A stretch of DNA of 64,000 nucleotides from Zygnema cylindricum. Its lineage: Eukaryota > Streptophyta > Zygnematophyceae > Zygnematales > Zygnemataceae. The position numbers were made by a program, and so were the translations under genes. Below are positions 55,601 to 64,000 of the stretch, piece by piece. The notes below the pieces were generated by a model, which saw only the letters and a list, made by a program, of their open reading frames with translations, did not search any database and was not told the DNA's origin. Location of the stretch: contig JBBHKE010003086.1 in the NCBI GenBank assembly GCA_037447655.1, positions 155,123-219,122 on the forward strand, in the 5' to 3' direction. How positions within the stretch are numbered: the stretch's first letter is position 1; each line of letters starts with the position of its first letter.

Positions 55601-55985
55601 GTTTGTGGCTCTCACCGGAGAATCGATGAAATCTGGAAGAGAATTTATGGAACCCCATTTAGCCCCTCAAGTTGATTTATGCAGTTTAGAAACCATAAAA
55701 TATGGATTTGTTGGTCACATGGAAACCATAGAACAGGATTCTCGATTTGTTTTCCGGTCTGTTCGAGATCGTGTTAAAAAAATGGCGGAAATTGGAACGG
55801 AAATGGAAACTGACATTGAAGCTTTACCATTTGGAGGAAAATTTGCGCATCCGACGAATTCTTCTCGACAGCTGGCAACGTATTACACACCGGAATTAAT
55901 CGAAGCGGTACGTCAAATCTATTTTATGGACATGGAAATACCGTTGAACGGAATCTCGTTCAAATTTCCGTTTGAAAATCGATAA
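52648..55985 (+). CDS. HNK-1-type (Sulfotransfer_2) carbohydrate sulfotransferase
   Basis: Predicted exons are 52648-54085, 54694-54780, 54929-54967 (acceptor uncertain) and 55363-55985, giving 728 codons plus stop. An N-terminal basic patch and one hydrophobic segment (about residues 14-35) predict a type II Golgi membrane protein. A low-complexity Pro/Ser-rich and Glu/Arg/Gly-rich stem follows. The catalytic domain carries a 5'-phosphosulfate site YCSVPKAACTSWR (residues 486-498) and a 3'-phosphate site FVRNPWSRLLSAYLDKH (551-567), then a VGHMETIEQD block (family E-D motif). Such enzymes move sulfate from PAPS to sugar hydroxyls of glycans; the substrate here is unknown. Exon 1 is GC-rich, exon 4 AT-rich. 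Introns 1 and 2 are GAGAGG and CTCTCC repeat tracts. Confidence 0.8.
54086..54693 (+). repeat. Purine-repeat intron 1 of the sulfotransferase gene
   Basis: 608 bp between GAT-G|GTGAGT and CTGCAG|CG, dominated by GGGAGA/GAGAGG units. The same purine bias already begins in exon 1 at about 53815. Open frames on either strand through it are repeat artefacts. Confidence 0.75.
54781..54894 (+). repeat. CTCTCC microsatellite in intron 2
   Basis: A nearly pure CTCTCC/CTCCCT tract directly after a GTGGGC donor. It acts as an exceptionally long pyrimidine tract before exon 3 and blurs the position of the 3' splice site. Confidence 0.8.
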
Positions 55986-57978
55986 AATCAAAGAAACAAT
56001 CTAGTCAGGTTTTGGTTCTTTTTTGGCACGATTTTGCCTCCACTTAATGTTTTTCTCGACTACTGAAGAAAACAGAGGAATTCGAAAGGATTTTGTTATA
56101 ACATGTAAGTCACTTTGTTTCCTGTTTGTAATTTTTTTTTCTCAGGGTTTTGAAATAAAACAGTTTATGAGCGATTTGTTTTTTTTTAGTGCAGCATTAC
56201 AATTTCTCTTATAATATTTTAGCAGGTTTTTGCTTCTTCAAAACCATTAAGGTGTTTGATGGGAATCCATTTTCAAATTATACTAAGAACTACAGAATTA
56301 CGAGATGTGAGCTGATTGGTACGGGTTTTGTGGAAAACTGTTTGCAGATATTTTCCACATTTCGACACAAATTTGATCTTTCCGTGTTTTTTGTATATTC
56401 TGGAGATTTTAATTTTTTCCTTTCAACTTCTTGGGTCTGCTTGACCTTGGAACTTTGTTATTTTTTTCGAGCGATTTGTTTTTAGTTCTAGAAGTAACTT
56501 TGTTATTTTTTTCGATCTTTTGTTTTTTAGTTCTAGAAGGCTGCACATCATAAGTTTTCAAATCAATTGGTTTTTGTTTTAATTTGAAGAGTATTTTTTG
56601 TCTTTACATTTTCAGGACTCAAATATAGTGGATCGCAAACAAGGCTATCCCGTGTATCTAGTAAAAGTTGCAACAACTGCAAACTCCATCATAAAACCCA
56701 TTCTGGCAAATGACTCTCATACAATTTAGTGACTTTGTTATACATTGTATCAGATACTTGATGCGGTGTATTGAGTTTAGTTCCTCGCTACGCATAATGT
56801 GGTTTTGTGGTGTGAGAATGTCCATTACACTGGATCACTCATATTGGGTCCCTCTGTTAGACTGAATTGATCCATCTACATTCAAAAATGTCAATAAGCA
56901 CAATTACACAACTTACAACATCCACATGGCCTAAACGATAAGTCCAGGAAATTTATATAAGTTTTCCTTCTTGCAATATCCAATCATCTTACAAGAAATT
57001 AATCAAGTCTATCGATAAAAGTTTCCCAAGACGGCTCAAAAAACCATTTCTGCCAACTTGGCTTTTTGTTGAAATTGTGGAGACAAAAGCCTTAGCCAAT
57101 CTGAGAAAGGTTATATTCGAATTTTACAGTCCGACGTTGTCAAAACCGTGTCAAAATTCAGCTTGCTAAAACTGTGCCATCACACAATCGAAAACCTTCC
57201 AGCCAACACTTCTGTTGCATTTCAAGAACACCTTTTTCAGACAAGCTGATGATCCAAGTGAAAAATCATCACTAAATCCATTCGTGTTAAACTTCATTTT
57301 CATCACTTCCACTTGGAAATTAAGTGGAGTTCATAGAGAATAACAATATGTTGTAATATAGAAATGCAGCGAGATATTCTACCACTCACGTGAGAAAATG
57401 AACGCCGTCTCGTTTGTAATGAGCGAACATATGTACTATATTGTTTGCAAAAGAGTAATATGAAATATAGGCCAGAATTTCCCAGCACACCCACCTAATT
57501 CAAGAGAACTGCCAAGGAACTAAAAGCACCAACCATCCTACAAAGCAAGCCCATGAAAGCAAAAACAAACAGTTTCCAAAAGAGAAAATTAACAAACATC
57601 GTCTCAATCACATTATTAGAACAATACAAAAGGGATTATCCAACCTGCACAGTCAAAAACTCGGGAAAATTGCCAGATTCATTCCCTCCAAACTTTTTAC
57701 TTGCAAAACTCCCATAACCAAAGCTACTAATAAAGGTTGACGTCTACTGCAAAGCCTTGTCGTGCAGCCTATGCTTCTAAGTTATCTGCCCCCTCTACTC
57801 TGCCACAAGGGAATATAGGAAATTGGCGGGTTACTTGTGTGGCCCTGGAAAGTGTGAGAAGGCCCCAGCAGTATTTCAGTTTCACCAACTAATTTTCCAT
57901 CTGCAACAGCTATTAGCTTTTTCCTTCAAAAGTTACCAGCGCAAAAACAAAGGATCCATGCTCCAGGTTTACTTCCCT
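55986..57978. other. Convergent intergenic region and 3' UTRs
   Basis: Lies between the stop codons of two convergent genes (sulfotransferase + and PTB -). T-rich sequence at 56000-56600 probably includes the sulfotransferase 3' UTR, and about 57800-57978 the PTB 3' UTR. Open frames (56189-56485, 57303-57494) have no support. No transposon end was seen, in contrast to the left of the window. Confidence 0.5.
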
Positions 57979-60900
57979 CTAGATAGTAGCGTTCTTAGAA
58001 AAGGCCAAACGAATTGTGGCACCGTTGACAGTGCTGGCATGTTTGCAGATGAGAGCATTCGTGGCCTCTTCTGCCGTACTGAAAAGCACTAGGGCTTGCT
58101 TCTTCGTTTCCTTCTCATAAACCTTTGCTCCCACAATGGTTCCATGCGGAGACAAATACTCGGTTACTGATTCCACAGTTGCATCCTGAGGAAGACTAGA
58201 ACAATGGATCATTTTTGTAGGAGCACAGCAATGGCGGTAGTTTTTAATCGCATTACGATTGAAGCGGTTGAGAGGTGAGCTTGAGAAGTCCTTAGTATCA
58301 GGAGAAGGATTGATATGTGCGTGCTTTGAGAAATTGACCTCGACTCGCTTGCCAAGAAGCATGATTCCCTGCAATTCACCACCCAGTTCCAAAAACTGTA
58401 AGACCTGCCAAGTTCCCAGTCTTCACAGAAAAAATGAGGCTGAATTGAGAAGGCGTACGAGAGAAAAGAATTTGATGATGTCATTCAGCTGCAAGTAAAC
58501 ACACTTCCCCAATTGCGAAAACCTTAGCCATAAAGCATCACCCACAATATAATAACCAAAAAACCAAAGAGTATCCCCAAAAAACAATAGCAGCACCCAA
58601 TAAACCTAATCTGATAAATTGGCCAACAAGGAGACAATTTCAAAGGTTATTACCTTGAGATATGTAACAGCCAATTCTGCTTGAAAAGGATCGGCCATTT
58701 CAATCAGTGCGTGGTCTGGCTTGTTATGAAGCATCTTAATGCGGACAATATTACCGTAGTTGGAAAAGAGATTAAAAAGTTTATCTGCATCAATTTCCTG
58801 CAGCAAATATTCATGACCAAAAAACATAAGCATAATTACTGAGCCTCGATTCTAATGACATCTACAGGTTAAGAACATTTCATCATACGGAACAAAGGGG
58901 CAAAACTCTTAACGCCAGAAAAGTTTAAACAAACTCAAAAAAATCACTATAAGACCCATCAACATGAAAAGGAGACCCTGCTTCCCTTTTTGCTGATTAC
59001 AAATCTTCTTTTGTCAAGGGACTCAAAAGCCCTAAACATTAGTAGTTATATGCTTGTTTGTGCAAAACATTTATTTGGCGGATGCATCACCAGTAGAAGG
59101 CTTTCAAGTGTCAGTCAATTTAGCAAAACACTTTCAGATAACCTTTACCAACATTCTTGAATTTTGACTTTGTTGAGAATTTTTGAGGAAATGGACAACC
59201 TGGGAGAACAGGATTAGCTACACTAAAGGTGCCCCATACCTACATAGACCCCATGCCCAAAAAATAGGCAATAAAAAATCCTTGACAAGTACAAACACCC
59301 TAAAAAGCCCTACAAAATATATTTCAATTGAAATCAGATACATTTCAACAGGACTTCTAAGTGCAAGTTGCAATAGTTGAGCAATTAAAACACCACCACC
59401 ATTGGTGGTTGCTACCCATGCTATAAGCTTGGCATTAACTCTTCAAACAATTACCGCGCATGGCTAATATATCAGACATCTCACACAGGAAAACTTCAGA
59501 GCCGTCACAACAGAAGACCTAAAGAAGATTGGGGGGTGATGCAGCAAAAACTCAATAACATTACAGCTACATTCTAGCCTCAACTGCATCACTGATTGCA
59601 ATAGATTGCAGTTTTTTACAACATTCTCATACGCAATTTCAAACTGGCAGTACAAAATATCATCTCAGTCCAACAACCTGTAATAGCCAAGTTTCGTTAT
59701 CAAGCCAACATATTAAGATAACAAACCACCAAACCTGATATTGTGGTGCTAAGTAAAACCTACCTCTGTGTTCAGGTTGGAGACGAGAAGTGTTGGACGA
59801 TCATTTGTTCCCGTAAGGCCAGGTGGCAAAGTTCCTCCAAAGGCAGCAACTATTGGGTTAACATTCGGTACCTGCAAGTGAAGCAGCAAGCTTAAAAATG
59901 AGCTGATTCACACCCACGTCTACATGTGAATACAAGAATCTTATACGCGTCATAAACAAACTGCAAAGCAGCCAAATTGACTGATGAGACAGGCTTCAGG
60001 TGTCAAGCGTCATAAACAAACTGCAAAGCAGCCAAATTGACTGATAAGACAGGCTTCAGGTGTCCAAAATAACTGAGTGCTCAGCCAAATGTGCTGAGCC
60101 TCCACAACAAAGTGATAGAATTAGCGCAAGATAAAGCAAAACCCTAATTATACAGGCTAAGCCCATCTAACAACCATTGCTCAAAAAGTGATTACCCACA
60201 ATGCCCATGCAATTCCAAGGTCAATCCCGAAGTAAATAAGATAAGAGATCTTGCCTGGTAAGGGTTCATTCCTGGCACAGGTGGAGGTCCTCCTGGCTGC
60301 TGGAACCCCCCTGTAAAAGAGATGACACAAGTTATTAGTCAACTACCCTCTCGACACACTCGAATCAGATGACTTGGTTGGGCCTCACAAGAAACTCTAT
60401 GCAAAAAAGTCTTGGCAAAATAGTAAGAAATAACCATGCCCCTCCACACAAACAATAAATGAACAGGCATAAGTAAAATGGAAAGTATGCTATTGAACTC
60501 CGCATGTTTTTGCACCAGGGATTCAGAAAATTACCTGCTTGCCTGGGTCCAGGATGGTGCATTCCATATACATTTCCACCATCTCCAAAGAGAGAACTCT
60601 GCACAAGGAGGCGTCAAATAATTAGTCTTACAAGCCACAGGACCTGCAGATTCTTTCAATTAAACACCCAAAATCCAAACAAATGTTAATCCGCCCCTTC
60701 CAGCTGCACAACCAGCTCGTCTCCAGCCCATTGTGACTGCTATTGGTGTTTAAGCATCGCACCATGATGTTGCTATTGGCAGCGGGAGCAGGACCTCGGC
60801 CATTGGCTGCCTCTGGCAGCTGACTGTTGGTAAAGTCCCTGCAAAGATAAAGACCCACACAGTTAGCCGTGGATCTCTCTATCCCCTGAATTGGTATTAT

Positions 60901-62376
60901 AAAGACAAAAATGGACTCATGAATAGTATAATACTGCCACAGGCAGAGTGAAATCCTCACTGGAATAAAACCAGTGCCCAACTATGCCTACTTGAATGTT
61001 AGGGAGGAACAGACAAAGATATTGCAATGGAACACAAAAAAAACAAAAAGTCGACAGACGTTGAAACAATTCCCAAACACATGAAACCTGCTAGTCCTAG
61101 AATCCTAACCACCAGAGAGTAATAGCTCATCTCACTACGTACCTAACCTATGCATTAGGCTGCACACTTTCATACCCACTTATTCTACCACTTACTGAAT
61201 AATCATCAGGTTTTATCAGTGCCTCACCTTGTGCGGTCGTTGTTGAAGTTCACCTGCAACTCTGTGAGACTGCCAAAACCAAAGAATCATACAGAGAATC
61301 AGTCAATGAGTATATGGCACGCTTTTTAAAACCCTAACCTGCAAACATCCTTTCAACAATCACAGATCCACATTTTACTGCAAAAGTACTCACCACTCTT
61401 CAATACAAGACAGGCAGCTCTGCAATTGACCAGGAAGTTGTGAAACACAACTTTCTGACCAATGAGAATCGTTTTTTTAACAACCACGTCGAACCCATTA
61501 ACTGAGACATATAAAGACTAACTATTCACACTGCTCAAAAGATTGTGGTCAAGTGAAGACAAATACTAGAAACCCTAAAAAACAAGAGTTTCGGGCGATT
61601 CACATACAGTCTAAATGACATACACATGCATCAAAGAGTCTATGAGATCCAAAAGACAAAAAAAAAAAATACTAATAACAGGAAAGCAGAGGGAGGAAAG
61701 CAAGATTACTTGGAAAATTGAATATCAAGAGTGCAGCATCCGTCATAGATGTTTCGACCCTGTAAACCCAAAACACCCAGGGAACTCAATACACCCTTCA
61801 ACTACAAAATAAATTAGTCAACTAAAACAAGAGGACAACCATCATATTCCAAACCAGAGTTCTTTTCTACACAAGGCAGTCAAATCACCTGCAAAGTGTT
61901 TCGAGCTTGGGTGGCACTCTGTTGACTGCTGTACTGCAGCAGGGCCTGCAAGCCTGCATAAACACACATGAATGCGTCAGTATTGCAACTGTACCCAATT
62001 GTGACCGCCACAGACAAAGCCAAGTCCAGGTGCTGTGCAAGAATGTCGCAGGATTGGAGGGGAGTTAAGCCGCATACAGAGTAAAGCACACGTCAGTTCA
62101 TACGTGACATGCTGATGACAGGAACAGAGGGAGGAGGAAAGCCCAAACCGTTTGGGATAAGAAGGAGAGACGAGAAGAGGAGCGGGAGAAGAAGAGAAGA
62201 TGGACAAGAGAAGAAAGCTGACCAGCAGACTTGGAGAAAGTCACGATTTTTTCCACAAATCCATGTGGAGAAAAGACCTGCTGGAGAACATCGACGTTGA
62301 TAGGATAGAGCGGATTGTGGATGGTGACAAGAAGGATTCGGTTAGGCTGCTGTTCCTGAAGAAGCGACAGAGGCGC

Positions 62377-62414
<38 letters not shown>

Positions 62415-63513
62415 GGAGATAAGAGGAGGAGAAAGAAGGAAACTAGAGGCACTATCCAGAGAAGAAGAGACCAGAGGTAGAAAAGCAGGGAGTGAAGATA
62501 GAAGATATGAACAGCCATGCGTGAAGTCCAATGAATTCACAGAACAGGAATCCAAACCATTCCAGAAATAAGGTGGAAAGTACATCCAGAGAAGGAATTA
62601 CATGCCATACTCTGCAAGACCTCCATGACCACAAACCTGGTCCGGCTGTCGCCTTGGGGCCCCTCCCGCGCCACCATGTTCTGGAGGGCTCGTCAGCTCT
62701 TGGTGTGACGAAAACTGCATGTAAAGGCGAGAACCCCTGCCAAGAGTGCCCAAAAAAACAAAAAACCCTTAAGCCGAAGTCCATTTATACCAGAAATCAA
62801 CAACAAAAATAGCTGCCGCTACAGAAAAAAAAAGCGGCAGTCAAAAGCTCGTCGTGTGACTACCTGATAGTTGGCTGAACCTCGGAATAGTATTGAATCA
62901 TATTGGCAGCGGAGGTTAGATCTTGCATTTGCAGCAGGGCCTGCGAGAAATGTACAAAACGAGGCAGGTTTACTAAGAACTGTCAGATGGCCCTCAGAAA
63001 ACAATAAAGCCTGCATAGATCTGACAAGAATCGCTGACGTTTCCAGTTACTGCCAATTTGCCAAATATCATTGCCAGGGCACCTAATATCAGAAAATAAC
63101 CATGTCCATTCCGATATGAGATAAAGGCAAGAGAACACGGTACTTCAAAGAATCTGCATGTCCAAGATACTACCACCACAAGGACCTTCCAAAGGAAAAT
63201 AAGGAGGGGATTAACCAATTACAAGCTCGCAGAATTCCACTCACCTGATTCTTAGATCTGATATTTACAACTTTCGCTACAACACCGAAATTTTGCGCGA
63301 GGGACAAGAGGTCATGCTGCAAGAAAATCCAGCATCAGAGCTATTTCAAAAAGAAAAATCACAGGCAAGGAAAATAAATCCGAGGGAAATGACGTAATAC
63401 AAGGATAGCAGTAAATTCAAAAGAAAACCAGCGACTCTGACTTCATACATACTGACCTCGGTAACCTCTGAGCCGACATTTCTCAGATGTATGACCTTCG
63501 AGGGTTCCGCCAT
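57979..63513 (-). CDS. PTBP3-like: PTB/hnRNP-I splicing regulator, plant PTBP3-like, 14 coding exons
   Basis: Coding exons (5' to 3'): 63457-63513, 63245-63316, 62864-62940, 62637-62736, 62223-62355, 61889-61953, 61710-61759, 61228-61269, 60763-60838, 60535-60598, 60255-60310, 59764-59871, 58654-58797, 57979-58368. Their lengths sum to 1434 nt, 477 residues plus stop, with every junction in phase. Four RRMs: about 5-80 (KVIHLRNVGSEVTE), 106-185 (RILLVTIHNPLYPINVDVLQ), 287-363 (PTLLVSNLNTE) and 393-475 (KMIHCSSLPQD). A Gly/Pro-rich linker (200-285) lies between RRM2 and RRM3. Proteins of this type bind pyrimidine-rich RNA and control alternative splicing in the nucleus. Conservation with Arabidopsis PTBP3 (from memory) is high. 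All introns are GT-AG except intron 11, which has a GC donor. Confidence 0.92.
59948..60067. repeat. 60-bp tandem duplication in a PTB intron
   Basis: Two head-to-tail copies (59948-60007, 60008-60067), starting CGTCATAAACAAACTGCAAA, nearly identical (TGATGAG against TGATAAG, plus the last bases). It lies in the intron between the exons at 60255-60310 and 59764-59871. A recent slippage or unequal exchange event. Confidence 0.95.
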
Positions 63514-63876
63514 GGCCTCCAGCTTGACAGACTAGACAGAAAATCGAGGGAAACCCTCAAAAGCTGATAGACACCAAGTAGGTGATGCTGGAGCAGAAGT
63601 GCGGCGGAACTCACTATTGCAGAGTGCAACACGTCGACCAAGGCGGAGAGAAGTGCAGTTGGTGACAATTTGACAAAGATAGATGAGCCTCCACTCGGCA
63701 GCAGGAGATTCTGTTTCAGAACCTGCGGTGGATTGGAAGAGTTTTGACTTTCCGTGCGAAGCTCGCACGAATTTCAGTAAATTACTAAAATAGTAAAATT
63801 CATAGTTGTTCAAACCGTATTTAACTCACGAAAACATCGTTATTGTAGTGATTGTGAATCCTACTAATCCGTACAC
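63514..63876 (-). promoter_or_regulatory. 5' flank of the PTB gene
   Basis: The 363 bp between the PTB start codon and the MITE end presumably hold the 5' UTR and core promoter. No confident TATA box or other element was identified; there may be a leader intron that I cannot see. Confidence 0.4.
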
Positions 63877-64000
63877 TAGTGTTGGGTATCGAGGACCACT
63901 TGCCGATATTCGATATGTACCGAATTTTAGGTACCCGATAATCGATATATCGCTTCGATATATCGATTATCGAAATATCGCGATATTTTTCCGATATATC
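63877..64000. mobile_element. Second hAT-like MITE, cut by the window end
   Basis: TAGTGTTGGGTATCGAGGAC followed by CGATATTCGATAT and many CGATATATCG palindromes matches the right end of the MITE at 39993-40907, read in the opposite orientation. The 8 bp before it (63869-63876, CCGTACAC) would be the target duplication. The far end is outside the window. Confidence 0.85.

Noticed and set aside
62200-62571. 123-residue plus-strand frame rich in Arg/Glu
   Set aside because: It is the reverse strand of PTB exon 62223-62355 plus an intronic GA repeat.
1-64000. CRISPR arrays, rRNA genes, bacterial operons
   Set aside because: No regularly spaced repeats with unique spacers, no rRNA-like sequence and no operon-type gene packing. 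Spliced genes and LTR retrotransposons show a eukaryotic nuclear origin.

Overview
This looks like a repeat-dense stretch of a plant (streptophyte) nuclear genome. Three things point there: a spliced gene for a plant-type PTB/hnRNP-I splicing factor on the minus strand, a cytosolic-type tRNA-Leu(AAG), and Ty1/copia elements primed by an internal segment that matches the plant initiator tRNA-Met as I remember it. A spliced HNK-1-type carbohydrate sulfotransferase gene argues against an ordinary flowering plant and fits better with a bryophyte, another seed-free plant or a streptophyte alga. I cannot name the species. A run of 10 N (28250-28259) marks an assembly gap.

Layout. 1-2032: anonymous DNA, a GA microsatellite and a large 27-bp GC-rich minisatellite. 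2033-6729: a pile of damaged copia LTRs and gag scraps, including a solo LTR with a perfect 5-bp target duplication. 6730-19641: an old minus-strand copia element split by a much younger one (10598-17033, target duplication GCTTG, LTRs almost identical). The young copy is one homopolymer base away from an open gag-pol frame. 19642-24866: a decayed plus-strand copia. 24867-33400: a decayed Ty3/gypsy element, with a copia LTR inserted near its start and a solo copia LTR inserted in its integrase. 33401-42800: minisatellites, a gag-like remnant split by another solo LTR, and a 915-bp hAT-like MITE with an 8-bp target duplication. 42801-48109: a full-length but broken copia of a second subfamily, whose LTRs encode the N-terminus of Gag. 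48110-52240: a quiet region with the tRNA-Leu gene and a cluster of TA-flanked inverted-repeat elements. 52648-55985: the sulfotransferase gene (+). 57979-63513: the PTB gene (-), 14 coding exons adding up to 477 codons plus stop in a continuous frame. At 63877 a second copy of the hAT-like MITE end begins and runs off the window.

Two shared traits tie the copia copies together. First, the primer binding site follows the LTR directly and is complementary to the anticodon-loop region of initiator tRNA-Met, so it contains an ATG that lies in the gag frame (M-G-P-P). Second, the LTRs of the larger subfamily carry an antisense tRNA-like module with A-box and B-box motifs, resembling a Pol III promoter or captured SINE head. 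Only the tRNA-Leu, the sulfotransferase and the PTB gene look like host genes; nearly everything else is transposon or tandem repeat. Intron-exon coordinates are read by eye from splice consensus, reading frame and remembered protein-family conservation, without transcript evidence.
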